Source: Arbacia lixula (lineage: Eukaryota; Echinodermata; Echinoidea; Arbacioida; Arbaciidae). From it: DNA of 64,000 nucleotides. Each line of letters begins with the position of its first letter. Positions within the stretch are counted from its first letter, which is position 1. The notes under the pieces are model-generated. The model searched no databases. It saw only the letters and a program-made list of their open reading frames with translations, and was not told where the DNA came from. Positions 1 to 11,740 of the stretch are shown piece by piece. The position numbers and the translations under genes were made by a program. Location: contig OZ022583.1 of the NCBI GenBank assembly GCA_963669155.1, positions 11,969,116-12,033,115 of the forward strand. The letters run 5' to 3'.

Positions 1-1584
1 TCAATAACGGTTACGTTTCATAATCATAGACCGAAGCTTAATGTACTAGTCTAATGTTTTATATATTGGATTTTGTCTGCAAAAGGACGACACAACATAC
101 TGTAATTGGAATACACGTGTTTATCACAGTGCGATGAATATTGTTAGATGATTTCGAGGAGCACAATATTTAATCATGCAAGAGAGCCAATTTTCCCCTT
201 TTGAAGATCGACTACCATATCTTCCGGTAGCTCATGTATAGGAAAAAAAGTGGGAGGAATGCCGAACATTTTTTCTTTTAGACATATACACAAAATTATG
301 GAAAAACTGACCTATAATCACGAAGCACACACAATAATGTTGCAGAAATCTTCCATATTCGTTAAACCTTTTTTTACAAAGACTGCTAAAAGGGTCAAAA
401 GTTTGGACCCTGTTTTAGGAAGTTATAATTCTTGTTCCTAACAATTGTCTGAATAGAGGAGTGGCTACGGTAAAAAAATTGTGCACTTATTGTCTACAAG
501 CAACAAATTTCGCACATATATGTTGAAAATCATATTTTGAACAATATTAGATATAGAGGCATTTCAAAATATTCAAAGGTCGCCTGCGGGCAGCCCCCAA
601 AGTCCCCCAGGGTTCCTAATGCTTTTTTTTTTCCAAAATGCATCGACAGATTTTAAAAAAAAAATCGAGAGGAATCTTTAGTATGAATGGACCTCAATTC
701 CTTCAAATGAAGGTACACAAGTGGCAAGGGGCCGGGAAGGGGTGGCGTGCTATCCCCCTCCCTTCAAATATCCCTTGGGGGAAACTTCCTCTTGATTTTG
801 ACTTTTTCTCGAGAAAAAAATGGCTTCCCATCTGAAAGTGGGCATGGGGCCAAAAAAAAAGGACCTAGGGGCAAATTTGTAATTTTCGAACTTTTCTTAG
901 AACTTGAATGTTTGATTTCATCAAAACTTAACATAAATTATTCTCAGGCAATGGGGAAAATGAGTTACAATTAGGATCCCATCTAGCACGAGGTACGACC
1001 CCCCCACCCCCACCCCACCCCCCCCCCCCCAAAAGGGGCCTCCCCAAGGGGCCAAAATTGAAAATAAATGTGTATTCTCAAATTTATCCAAACTTGACAG
1101 GAATACAGGATAATCTTACACAGTTGTTATGTTGCACTCACCTGATAAGGGGACATGAAGGATCCCCTCCCCCAATAAACGTGGGGCCTTACATGTATTT
1201 TGCCATCCATGTTAATTACCCTCTTGTTATCATGGGTTGACTTTGTTTCCTCCTTAATGAGCCATGTTCCCAGGTGAGCGCTAGGTCCGCGGAGCTCTTG
1301 TTTTATCAACCGTTCGCACATTTTTCTTTCACCCATTGTATGGAATGATATTAGATATAGAGGCATCTCTTAATATTTTCAAGATCTTCATTTTTCAAGA
1401 TAGCTGTCATCATGACATATATTTATAAATATTGAAAATGTTGTTTGAAACAATCTATATAATAATTAACCGTGATCTTTTTTTTTGCTAGTGCTCAAAA
1501 TATAGAACAGTGATACAAAAACTATTTCCATACAAAAAAGTAACTATGATGGCAAATAGCACCCTTGAAGTGAAATATCGATAT
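1..1584. other. AT-rich intergenic DNA, no gene seen
   Basis: No coding signal is recognisable on either strand. The stretch contains homopolymer runs (A runs near 650 and 855, a C-rich run at about 1000-1030) and a short direct repeat beginning attagatatagaggcat at about 546 and again at about 1349. The short open frames here show no domain and overlap low-complexity sequence. Confidence 0.6.
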
Positions 1585-1815
1585 GGTAATGTAAGAGGTT
1601 GAGGAGTGGGTGTTTACATCAATTCATCTCTAAAGTACACACGTGTTGAAAATGGTGTTTTCCATGCAGAGTCACTGTGGTTCAAGGTTAAGTGTAACTA
1701 TGACAGTGTAAATCAGAATGTGACAATTGGTGATACAGAAAGCCAAGTACTAATATCCAGGAATTTCAAGAAAGTTTGATAGAGGAACTCAAAGAAGATA
1801 ACTACATGTACAATG
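1585..1815 (+). pseudogene. relic of a non-LTR retrotransposon endonuclease domain
   Basis: Conceptual translation from about 1591 reads GVGVYINSSLKYTRVENG, then ESLWFKV, then after a frame change YRKPSTNIQEFQESL. This order (G-x-Y-I/V then E-x-x-W then YR-x-P) is the pattern of the APE-like endonuclease of LINE elements. A TGA just before the first block and a frameshift near 1735 break it, so it is a dead fragment. It lies on the same strand as the reverse-transcriptase fragment at 3004-3360 and could be the same old insertion, but nothing between them reads as reverse transcriptase. Confidence 0.55.
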
Positions 1816-3003
1816 TACATGCAAAATCTACTCTGATATGTTAACCATAGTACACCTTATCATGTTAGTCTTTGTTAACAGGAGAAAAGTTAATTACCAT
1901 ACTCCAAATAGATGAATGTAGATTTATGTCATTTATATCCTTATTGTAAGTAGATGCCTTCGATAAGTATCATATTTATATATGTACATACATTGTATAT
2001 CATTGTAGAGATAGTATACACACATCCACATATCACTTTTTTTATTATTACATTTTTTGTATAACAAGTTTTGATCTAGTCGATATAGATGTAGGAAATG
2101 ATATACAGTATTGTCAAATATGTTTACTAAGAGGGCCAGACTCGCCTAGCACTTAAGCCATATTTTGGTCCTTATAAGCAACGCCTATACACGATTGTAA
2201 AAGTACATCTATACTAAAATATTTACGATAATTATTGTTTTGTATTTTTTTCAGTATTCATATTGTTGTACAAATACTCATATTGTTTTTAATAAAACCA
2301 TATCATATCATATCATATGATATATAAACAAAGTAGTGACCCATTTAGCAAAATGGCTGCCAAAATGTGAATAAACAAAACGAATATTGTCACATCACTA
2401 AGTGATGGATGATAATTTGAACTGTGAAAGGACAACAGATGGATGGATGCGTTGGAAGGGAATCCGTAAAATAATCAAGTTTTAACGGAAATATCAAATT
2501 GATGCGCCAATTTGTTACATTAAGTGTTGCAACTAAGTGCATCTATAAAATTGTATTTGTTTTAATAGACCCATGGGGTTATTCTGCCCACGCAATGTAA
2601 AGTCCTTGAGTACTTGCAAGCACATCAAATATTTGTTTTGAAATAAGAAAATCGAGGAGAAACAAATGGCTTCATTGTACCTATAATGATAAGAGGTTAA
2701 TAGTATTATTAAAGAGACTGCCCATAATTAATATCAAAATTTGATCTCTCCTGCACCTGCTATATTGTTCAACCTTTATTTTGCTTTCTAGCCTTTGAAT
2801 TTAAAATTGAATTGTGTGTGTTTGGGAGGAATATGACTGGGCCTAAAAGTGACATGTCAAATATCATTTAAGAAAGAGGTGATTGTAACACGATGGCCAT
2901 TGCATAATATGACATTCTTGAGCCTATATTGGAAAGATGGAGATTGGAGATGGATCGTCGTCACATTCCCAATATCCCACTTGTTGCTGCCACTACGCTA
3001 TAA
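1816..3003. other. AT-rich intergenic DNA between two LINE relics
   Basis: I see no open frame of interest. A short run of atcat repeats sits at about 2308-2325 after an AATAAA-like motif (about 2290), which could be the tail of a retroelement. No domain is recognised. Confidence 0.45.
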
Positions 3004-3360
3004 GGCTACATGAAAACTAAAAATCTATATGCAGATGACACTCAAATCTACCTTGTGTTGAAGAAGGATGACCACGCTGTGGCTCTACAAAGACTCAGTG
3101 CATGTTTTACAGACATTAAGAATTGGTCCATACAGAATGGTTTGAAGTTAAATGAAAGTAAAACAAAATGTTTACACTTTGTGAGCAGGTATAGGACTTG
3201 TAGTCCGATTGGCGATGTATCCTTTGATGGTACTGATATAGAATGCTCTTCGGCTGCTAGGAACCTAGGGGTCATGTTTGATAATAATATGTCTCTAAAG
3301 ACCCATGTGAACAGCGTATGCAGATCTGCCTCGTTTGCATTGCATAAACTTGGTAGCATA
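3004..3360 (+). pseudogene. non-LTR retrotransposon reverse transcriptase fragment
   Basis: The frame opening at 3010 contains the catalytic box YADDTQIY (residues 7-14), then a helical stretch ending in NLGVMFDNNMSLKTHV (about residues 84-100). This is the typical order of the C-terminal half of the reverse transcriptase in CR1/L2/Jockey-type LINEs. Only this part is present: a stop precedes the ATG at 3001, and the downstream frame runs into a (CTA)n tract giving poly-leucine. The element is therefore truncated at both ends. The family call rests on the YADD box and the downstream motif; the clade is not certain. Confidence 0.75.
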
Positions 3361-3417
3361 TTTCTGCTACTACTACTACTACTACTATTTCTTCGTCCAC
3401 TACTACTACTGCTACTT

Positions 3418-3464
<47 letters not shown>

Positions 3465-3492
3465 GCTACTTCTACTACTACTACTACTACTG

Positions 3493-3537
<45 letters not shown>

Positions 3538-3595
3538 TTACTACTACTGCTACTACTACTACTACTGCTACTACTACTACTACTACTGCTACTTT

Positions 3596-3644
<49 letters not shown>

Positions 3645-3740
3645 TCTACTACTACTTCTGCTTCTTCTTCTTCTTCTACTACCACTACTAATACTAATAC
3701 TACTACTACTTCTTCTACCACTTCTACTTCTACTTCGATA
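3361..3740. repeat. (CTA/CTT)n trinucleotide microsatellite
   Basis: About 380 bp of CTA repeats with CTG, CTT and TTA interruptions. In three frames it gives poly-Leu, poly-Tyr or poly-Val open frames, which are artefacts of the repeat. It starts directly after the LINE fragment, as microsatellites often do at retroelement 3' ends. Confidence 0.95.
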
Positions 3741-3828
3741 CTACACATCTAACCTATATTACTTCCAGTTCTAAATGTTATTTGCTTGCAGCCGTGAGAA
3801 TCTGTCAAAAACCCAGGAACAAATCTAC

Positions 3829-5341
3829 ATGGTTCGGGCTGGATTGCCAGAAGACGCAGACGTCATATGGCGCATGCTCAGAAAAATCCACAACGCGGTT
3901 CATGGATGCGATGGAAATGTGGTTTCGCTTAACTGTGAGCATTCTTCCAGTATTGTATTTTGTTAGAGAAAAATCGTGTGTGGCATTTCCGACTCTGCTT
4001 TCCTGATCGATAAAAATAAGAAAAGAATTTTAATGTTTTGGAGCCACCGTTGCAAATTTATTCCCGAGTTCAATTATTGATAGATATTCATTGGGACCGT
4101 ACAGTCTGATACATATCTCAAACGCGTTCTTATGAGACCCAAAGCGTTATAATCTATTTTATCTAGCTGACATTAACACGATTTGCATCACCTTTACAAT
4201 GTAGGCATAAATAAAGCATAATTATAGCAATGTCTTCAGTTTTCTCTCTATATTTTCCCCCAATTAGATTTCAAAGAGCTAGCATTTGGGGAACGCCAGT
4301 CGCTGTACACAGTGGTAGCTGAAGCAAACTTGACGTCCAAATTGGATGACCCGGAACCGGAAGAACAACATGAAAAAAGCCGACTGGCCGGTTGCGTGCT
4401 AGTCTCAGAATTTGTGGATTATGAGAAAGGTGCCCAGGCAAACTTCCAGGGGTTATATGTAGAACCAGAACACCGTGGTAAGTCATCATGGAAATAAGCT
4501 CGTATCATTGGGGAATGAGGGGAAGGGGTGGGGGGGGGGGGGGGGCGTGTCTTCGGTCCGTTGTACGTGACAATCTATACAATTTTTCTTTTATTATAAT
4601 ATAAATCATGACAAAAATAATGATTATAAATAAGATAATAATGCTAATAATAATAATAATATTGATAATAATAATGATGACGATAATAATAACAATAATA
4701 ATGATAATTGCCTTATCTTGCATAGCGCATAACACGTATGAGTCTAGTAATTAGGAGGGGTTCACGTTGATGTGGAAGAGGGGATTGCCTAAGAAATGTT
4801 TCTTTTCTCCATCCTTGTTTTCAGGAAATGGTGTCCATTACAAGCTTTGTGCAGGAGCTTTCAAGGTAAGGGCTATAGAAGTATTTTACATAAACCATAA
4901 AAATCAAAAGTTCAAAATCAAAAGATAATTGACTATGAATTGACTCTGAAACTGAGCTTCAATCAAAAGACTTCACCAATAAAGAGTAGATAAAACGCCT
5001 TATGAGGCCGTGCATCCGACCTCTGTGGAGATGGCGTGGGTAAAGTGGGTTGATCTTAAGGTTCCGGTTTAAAAGCTAGGGCTCCAACCGTTTTATTCGG
5101 AATAACAATAATCTATAATCTACGTATATACAATTTCACTTTTCTTTGTGCCCCCCCCCCCTCCCCTTCCCTCACACACATATCAACGTTATAGCTTGCT
5201 CGTGAGCACGGGTGGAATACTGGATTGGGGACAGTTACCAGGAACAACATGGTCGCCCGAAAGGTTTATCAGAAGGTTGGGTTTGAGCACGCCGACGAGG
5301 ATTTGATTATGCTTATCCATAGCAGCAACAGCATTATGTGA
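3829..5341 (+). CDS. GNAT acetyltransferase, diamine/thialysine acetyltransferase-like, 4 exons
   Basis: Exons 3829-3934 (splice acceptor at 3790-3791, so a 5' exon probably exists), 4268-4477, 4825-4865 and 5195-5341 join in consistent phase through GT-AG introns. They give 167 residues, close to the usual length of spermidine/spermine N1-acetyltransferases (about 170). GNAT features: an N-terminal VRAGLPEDADVIWRML segment (residues 2-17), strand FQGLYVEPEHRGNGV (95-109) with the R-G-N-G acetyl-CoA loop at 105-108, and NNMVARKVYQKVGF (136-149) with Tyr144 at the position of the general acid of this family. The known family reaction is transfer of acetyl from acetyl-CoA to a polyamine or thialysine amino group in the cytosol. 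The substrate here is inferred only at subfamily level. The start is the first Met of the GNAT fold; the frame stays open upstream to the acceptor, so an earlier start in an unseen exon is possible. Confidence 0.85.
4525..4725. repeat. poly-G run and (AAT)n-type microsatellite in an intron
   Basis: A run of about 19 G at 4529-4546 is followed by a degenerate ataataatg repeat (about 4615-4710), within the second intron of the GNAT gene. There is no coding content. Confidence 0.85.
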
Positions 5342-5517
5342 AACATGTCGGTTACATCGGCCATTGTGACAACATCAAGTTATCACGTGTAGTACGTTTT
5401 CGGTGAAGTTTTTTTACTGTATGACATGTTTCGTAACGTAATACATGATTGTGGATATCCAATTATATTTTTATCAACGCTTAATGTGTTATACATGTAT
5501 ATGTTGCTCATTGCGGA

Positions 5518-5610
5518 TATAATCGGATAATCGGATATATAATCGGATAATCGGATATATAATCGGATAATCGGATAATAATTTTTGATAATCGGATAAT
5601 CGGAAAGCGG
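5518..5610. repeat. short minisatellite of ggataatcggatatataatc units
   Basis: About four tandem copies of a ~20-bp unit (ggatatataatcggataatc) lie 180 bp downstream of the GNAT gene stop. They degrade into plain gataatcg repeats. Confidence 0.85.
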
Positions 5611-7205
5611 ATATATATTTTCATTGGGTGGAGAATTTTGGGGTATGCTGCATCACACAGCAATTTATGGGCTTGCGTTTAGAAGAATGGGTATATGTAA
5701 TCGTAAAGATACGGACAGAATTTTGACTTTTATTTTGCTAATAGGGCAGCTACATGGGCGTCTAGAGGGCCTTACGGTGGATGGGGTTTGAACGACTATC
5801 CTCTCCAACTTTTGTAATGGTCGGTAGATGCCTATAAGCTATTACATTAAATGCATATCAATTCTGGTATTACTGTATCTCATAAAATCATGTTTATTAT
5901 CACTTTAACGTGAATGCTCTAATGTGGATTTAAGATTAAAAACTTCATTTATTTTTTCACTAAATACAATGCATAAATCCAGTTGTGATAAATTATGCGC
6001 AAAGAACAGGTAAAACATACTTAACAAAATTCATAGAAACAATATCCTTTGTAGATATGAGTCCAAAAGGAAGCAATGCTTCTGGTTTGTTCCGGTTTGT
6101 TCTGGTTTGAGTAGTATGGTTTATCACTGTCAAAATATTTTATGTTTAGTTTAATAACCTCCACCATTTGCCCTATACTTCATTTAATATCATTTTTAGA
6201 GTATTACACTGTCCTTCTCTTTTTCTCATGCATGTTATTAGTTGAGACGAGGACGTCTCTTTTGGTAAAATGGAACGTGGAGCTGTACACATTCATCGTC
6301 TCCGTCTCCATATTCATCGTCATCGTCGTCTTCTTCATAGTTAAGAGTCTCACTGAGTGAACACGCTACCATATATCAACTTACATACATAACCCAGTCA
6401 GACTCCTACATTACTTTTGGCCTATTACTATTATTGCGACGATTACGAGTACACCTGCTACTATTACTGTTATAAGCTTAACCAACGAATTAATGATTTC
6501 CTTAAAAATACTTTCAATGAAGACTGTATGAGGCAACTATCAATTCGTTTGTTTGAAAAACATTCCCTCTACCATGTGTACACTATTCTTCTCATACTTT
6601 AAGACTATTTTCGTTTGCTTAAGATGTCTTGTACCACTTCCACTTCAACATACTGCTACATCATAATGATAGTGACTGCACTGTGGTTGTAATATTCCTA
6701 TATGTAATGAGAAACTCAAAACTTCATCGTGGTATGTTTCATTACGCATGATGTTATATTTTTCAATGGTGGGTGGATAAATAAGGAGTAAGAAAGGAAA
6801 AGAGAGACAGACAAAGAAAGTGAGATGCGGGGGGGGGGGGGGCAGAGAGAAGGGGAGTGAAAGAAGGACGGAAAGAGAGTATGCGTATTTGCATTCTAGA
6901 TGTTGATGAGCTTCGGCGCGAAGTGATTCGAGTGATCGAACTATGAAAGCGAACATTAAATATGAGAGATATTGGTCATTTTATACAAGTATAAAATCTT
7001 ATACCTAGGTCCGGCCTTCAATAATTGTATGATTTAGACATTCATAGAGGGATATACATGTAACACTATGTTTATGTAAGAGACAATTATACATTTAAAG
7101 TCTTGATTTAAACATGACTTTGACGATTCGGAGAATTGAGGGATCTATTCAACAACAAAAAATCCTACAGGGAAGCGTAGCAGGGAATAGTAAACGATGT
7201 TTTAA
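5611..7205. other. AT-rich intergenic DNA
   Basis: No gene is recognised. Pyrimidine-rich trinucleotide stretches (catcgtc at about 6290-6335, tactattac near 6420) and a G run at 6829-6842 are the only structure noticed. Confidence 0.5.
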
Positions 7206-7569
7206 AGGGAATATACTGGACTGGGAAGGCAAAAAACCTTAAAAATGTGATCGTGACCAATCTTCTTGCTGTTGGTCTTAAATTCATGTGTTGTCCATTT
7301 TAGAAACTTGCTGAAAGTTATTTGACCTCAAATGATCCACATTTGGAGAAATCAGTGTTTAAATAAACAAATCCTCAAAATGTTCGGCCCGAACAGTTTG
7401 AGGATTGTCATTTAATCACTAATTTCTCCTAACTTGGATAATTTGAGGTCAAATAACTTTCAGCAAGTTTCTAAAATGGACAATGCATGAATTTAAGACC
7501 ATTGGTAAGAAGAGTGCTCACAATCACATTTTTGAAGGCCTTTTGTCTTCCCAGTACAGTATATGCCCT
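7206..7569. mobile_element. TTAA-flanked palindromic MITE, family A copy 1
   Basis: The ends are long imperfect inverted repeats: it begins AGGGAATATACTGG and ends CCAGTACAGTATATGCCCT. The direct repeat TTAA occurs on both sides (7202-7205 and 7570-7573). The whole element folds on itself around a centre near 7395, where tcctcaaaatgttcgg meets gaacagtttgagga. A TTAA target duplication is the signature of piggyBac-type transposition. There is no coding capacity. A second copy of similar length is at 35402-35766 and a partial one begins at 8751. Confidence 0.85.
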
Positions 7570-7653
7570 TTAAAGGAGTGGGCCAGAATGAAAAAAAACA
7601 GGTCAAAAGTTTCACATCACAGCCACCCAACAACTACACCCGGTCAAGGGACT

Positions 7654-7661
7654 GATGGTGG

Positions 7662-7693
<32 letters not shown>

Positions 7694-7872
7694 GTGGTGG
7701 TGATGATGATGATGATGGTGGTGGCGGTGGTGATGATGATGATGATGATAATGGTGGTGGTGGTGGTGGTGATATGATAATGTATGATGATGATCCGGCA
7801 TAAGCCCCAATGATTACATTCCACGGACTTCACATTTGACTTTTGCACACGGCCCAGATCACTTTCGACCAA

Positions 7873-7918
<46 letters not shown>

Positions 7919-8016
7919 GGGGGGGGGGTGGGGGGTGCGGAGATTCTATACGTGTAGATGCCATAGTTTGATCGAAGTGCAAAATATTGTTCACTTCTGA
8001 GGGGGGGGGGGGGGGT
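7654..8016. repeat. GAT/GGT, GT and poly-G microsatellites
   Basis: (GAT)n and (GGT)n occupy about 7657-7795, (GT)n about 7878-7912, and poly-G runs about 7914-7936 and 8000-8015. The open frames over this stretch (poly-Asp or poly-Thr/Ile) are repeat artefacts. Confidence 0.92.
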
Positions 8017-8225
8017 GTGTGTAACGGCCGACTTATTTTCCCGACAGTTCTTTATACCGATCACACACATTTTGTACACACTTTTAGAGGGTCCATACAT
8101 CCGAAAATGAAAAAGGGTGTGATTGTTTGAAACAGAACCTCATCTGGCAGACTCTATAGTGACATCGTATGGTCACCTCATACTAATTGCGGATAAACAG
8201 AATGGGATCGCTCTCAGAGAGTTAA

Positions 8226-8747
8226 AGACAGCTAGTCCCTTTTTCAGATCACCACAAAGCCATCGAAACATTGGCAAAACATATAGAGAAGTGTTAGCAA
8301 GCTCTATATTCACAATTTGAAACTGATACGTAGTGTTAAATTCAAATAATGCACGTAAATAACGTCTGATTAATAGTCTTTACCTCAGGCTCTTAGCAGT
8401 TTTTGTTGAAATATCTGCTTTATTGATTAATCTGTTAATTAAATTAAAAAACGCATTATGAAAAAAAATTGTTCTATGGAAGGAATCATCTCCAAAGTTT
8501 GGTAGTTACTCATAAAATTAGGATTTCACACATGCATAATAACCACATAGATACTGTAACAAAGACTAATACTTTTTTCGTAGCACGAAAAAAAGTCGGT
8601 TTGAAATTTAACGGCTGAAATTTTTTACATATACAGAGAGCTTCAACATGCTATATTCTTAGAAATGGTCTTGAATCATACTTTCTTCAATTTACGATCG
8701 TGATAGGCGATTTCAAATTTTAAGCTTGCAAAAGGGACGGACAATCT
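8226..8747. mobile_element. TTAA-flanked MITE, family B copy 1
   Basis: TTAA lies on both sides (8222-8225, 8748-8751). The termini are imperfect inverted repeats: left AGACAGCTAGTCCCTTTT against right complement AGATTGTCCGTCCCTTTT. An inner hairpin (ttttttcgt agc acgaaaaaa) lies near 8575. The reverse-complement copy is at 59743-60271 with the same ends and the same TTAA flanks. It is non-coding; piggyBac-type mobilisation is inferred from the TTAA duplication. Confidence 0.8.
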
Positions 8748-8750
8748 TTA

Positions 8751-8866
8751 AGGGCATATCTACTGGGAAGACAAAACGTCTTCAAAAGGGTGGTCGTGAG
8801 CAATAATTTTCTAACCAATGGTCTTAAATTCATATATTGTCCATTTTAGAAACTTGGCCGTTCTCG
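8751..8866. mobile_element. truncated MITE, family A copy 3
   Basis: It begins AGGGCATATCTACTGGGAAG and continues through tggtcttaaattcat and tgtccattttagaaactt, matching the left half of the family A elements at 7206 and 35402. It stops near 8866 without the second arm. It abuts the family B element, sharing the TTAA at 8748-8751. Confidence 0.75.
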
Positions 8867-9864
8867 AGCCCACTTCATACATAATTATAAGGTGGAGGCT
8901 ACTCCCCCACTGAGCTAGCTCGGTCAAAGTGCATCCAACCATGAGATCGGTAGCCAAGTCGGGTTTTTTCTGTACTGGTCCTCGACGGCGCGCCGCGGCG
9001 CCCAGCTGCACCGGTATAGTACTGCAGGTGTGCAGCTGCATGACATGACATTTTATGAAAATACCACATTACCAGGCTGTACGTGGTACTCACGATGCTG
9101 ATGTACATGTAGTTACATTAATATCACTGCTCGAACTAGGAGGAGGAGAACATACTAAATCAGAGGGAGGATATCCGTGGCTCTCTTACAACATTCTGCC
9201 AGCTACTAAGTACTAGGACTTCGCAAAGTAAGTAAGTAAGATCTGGACCTGTGTCGATATGGTGTCCCGGCCCCTGGGCCTTGTCGGTAGCAGTAGCTCG
9301 CTAGTACGATACGATACGGTAGTTACATTAGGAAACGTACGTATTCCAGTAATTCCAGAAATCGGCACTGTGATATGAATGAGAACTGGGCGGAGAAGCT
9401 ACGGTGATCATGATTCATGAAAGAGAAGGAAGGCAATAAAAGAGCTAAAGACGGGGATAATGGATACTGTGAGGTCATGTAAGAACAGGGAGTTGGGGGG
9501 GGGGGGGGGCATGCAGTGGCAAGCTAGTTGGTATAAGCCCTTTTACCAAAACTCCTCATTGTGCATGCATGCCTCCAGTACATCTACAGGACTGTAATGT
9601 AAGCATTGTATTTTGTGTTGTCAACATGTAAAAATGTTTTAAAATATTAAAATACACACTGATCTAGGTCAGTAGGTGAGCAGGTGTTTGTATGATAGAC
9701 ATTTGTATTGATTTGCACTGGTAGGTGTAATTACAGATAAGTATATAAACTTGTGTACATGGCAAAGATTGTTTTTCTATCAAAATGGACTTGTATTTTA
9801 GTCATGATTGGCCCTTTGGGTACACATAACCTGATCTCTATAATATTTTATTTTTTAGATAAAC
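8867..9864. other. upstream region of the NAT-like gene, possible non-coding 5' exon
   Basis: A short GC-rich patch (ctcgacggcgcgccgcgg, about 8981-9000) and a strong donor-like sequence AAA|GTAAGTAAG at 9225-9233 lie upstream of the acceptor at 9850-9859 (ttttattttttag), six bases before the NAT ATG. One non-coding first exon ending near 9227 is therefore plausible, as is common for intronless-CDS NAT genes. This is inference from splice motifs only. A poly-G run is at 9492-9509. Confidence 0.35.
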
Positions 9865-10791
9865 ATGGCTGAAGATGCTTTGATGACGAATGAAGAAGCG
9901 CTGACTTTCCTGCGTGACACGCTAGGCATCTCGTCGCCTGAGACCAAGCTTAAAGATGACCCGTTGGCATTCCTCAATGAGTTTGTCCTGGCCTGGTGCC
10001 ACCACATTCCCTTCCAGTCCGTAAAAGCTATCTCTATTCCGCACAAGGAAAGACACAAACCCACCTTCTCCGAGATCAAGGCAGACGTGTTTAGTAAGAT
10101 CGGGGGTTTGTGCTACGAGCATAACGTCTGTTGCGGCGTGCTACTTCGCACAATCGGATTTAATGTTTCTCTAGTCACCAGTGACATCAGCTTTGAGGAT
10201 AGCCATGTTATCGTTATCGTCCACGGCGTATCCGACACTTCCAGCATGCACATGGTAGATGTGGGCTCTGGTTATCCCACGCTTCGCGTCGTGCCGTTGG
10301 ACTTCGAGAAGCAGTCCCCGGAATATCACGATTCGTATCTGCGCTACCGCTTCGTCCGCCAGGGAGAACTCATCATCCGCGATCACCATGCCGATACCGA
10401 TCCAAGAGCGGCGCTGTGGCCAGACCGTGTCAAAGACGGCTGGTATTCCTTCATCTTCACCCACTTCACCCAGCCGAAAGAAATCTCCTATTTCGATGAT
10501 GTCATGACACGCATCTACACCACCCTCCTGAAGTCCCCGCCCTATCTTACAAGCCCACGCTGCATGGCCTGGCCAGACGGCAGGTTCGTGTGCATCAAGG
10601 ACACTACGCTATTGGTCGAAGATGAGGACGGTCGCGCGGAGAAAACATACTTTAAGTCACGCGATGATGTCTTTGACGCCTACGCCAAACATTTCCCTCA
10701 GATTTCGAAGGAGATTGTGCAAGCCGTTCTAGATGATGAATGGGTAAATCTTGACTTCAACAAGAAACTACCAGAGCAGGGACATGCTTAA
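9865..10791 (+). CDS. NAT: arylamine N-acetyltransferase-like protein, 308 aa
   Basis: One uninterrupted reading frame. The family motifs occur in order: HHIPFQSVKAI (residues 46-56, like the IPFEN block), GGLCYEHN with the nucleophile Cys83 (80-87), SHVIVIV with His114, and MVDVGSGY with Asp132. The Cys-His-Asp triad is therefore complete and spaced as in known NATs (about 68/107/122 in human). The length is slightly over the usual 290. The family transfers acetyl from acetyl-CoA to arylamines, hydrazines or related amines in the cytosol by a ping-pong mechanism; the substrate here is unknown. The residue before the Cys region is G-G-L-C rather than the common R-G-G-R/Y-C, so the protein is divergent. 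A splice acceptor just upstream (ttttattttttag at about 9847-9859) places the start at the first Met of a coding exon. The CDS has a higher GC content than its flanks. Confidence 0.93.
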   Translation: MAEDALMTNEEALTFLRDTLGISSPETKLKDDPLAFLNEFVLAWCHHIPFQSVKAISIPHKERHKPTFSEIKADVFSKIGGLCYEHNVCCGVLLRTIGFNVSLVTSDISFEDSHVIVIVHGVSDTSSMHMVDVGSGYPTLRVVPLDFEKQSPEYHDSYLRYRFVRQGELIIRDHHADTDPRAALWPDRVKDGWYSFIFTHFTQPKEISYFDDVMTRIYTTLLKSPPYLTSPRCMAWPDGRFVCIKDTTLLVEDEDGRAEKTYFKSRDDVFDAYAKHFPQISKEIVQAVLDDEWVNLDFNKKLPEQGHA

Positions 10792-11740
10792 TCTATCCCT
10801 TTAAAAGTGTTATACACCTGTACTATTTTGCAGACCTACTATATAAGCTTGTATGAAAAAACACTAAGATTCATATCGATGAAAACAATTCTGAAACAAT
10901 GCTGAAAAAATTCCCCCTGAATTTAGAAACTCAAAGAGTGACTAATAATGGATTTATAATGATTTATATCTTATGTCTATATTTATTGGGTCATGTAAAA
11001 AAATATAGTCTAGTACAGTGCACATGCAGATGAAACTCTCAAATATATTTGAGCATCACATTCAGACTTGGTCAAGCTCTCATTCCAAAGAGAATGTTTA
11101 TGTGTGTGTTATAAATATTCATTCCGTGCAGCTGCCATGTGTGTTTCATGTTACTAAAATCCTTGACCATTCAAACTGTTTTTTATACTGCGTCAACTAT
11201 CTAAGCAAAGTACATGTATGTGTACATGGACATTTCCTTGATGCCTTTCAACAAGAATTTTATATAGTGCTGTGGATGAGCACTCGTGGGAGAATTAAAG
11301 TGAAGCTGGGGTAGGAATGAAACGCCTTGCCCCCTCTTACGAATGGCAATGAATGGCAAGTTTTGTCATGTGGGGGTGGTGGTGGTGGGGGGGGGGGGAG
11401 GGGCAGGAAGATGTTAAGGAATGTAGATGGTTTGATATATTAACCCTTTGTGTACCAGACAAAATTGTGCTCTCTGGTATTTGTGTGTATAACTTGTGAA
11501 TAAATACAGTGACAGGTAGTTAATATCATTAATTTTGTGCTATCAAGACCAAAGAATGGGTCATACCTCGCTATCAATTTCTGTAAAGACTGTGTACCAA
11601 AATGTATGATGTACTATATTTTAATTAGAAAAATGATCAAATACGAATATATTTTCCCTTACAAATTCTACTTGGAATATATGCTATTTGTTCTTTTTGA
11701 AGTTATTCCATGTTTCAGCATAATGTATGAAAGTGCGTAA
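10792..11740. other. 3' flank of the NAT-like gene
   Basis: AT-rich sequence with candidate polyadenylation signals attaaa (about 11294) and aataaa (about 11500). A G run lies at 11385-11398. No coding domain is recognised in the short open frames here. Confidence 0.45.

Noticed and set aside
3010..3774. 254-codon open frame with a long poly-leucine C-terminus
   Set aside because: Only the first ~117 codons are a retrotransposon fragment; the rest is a translated CTA microsatellite.
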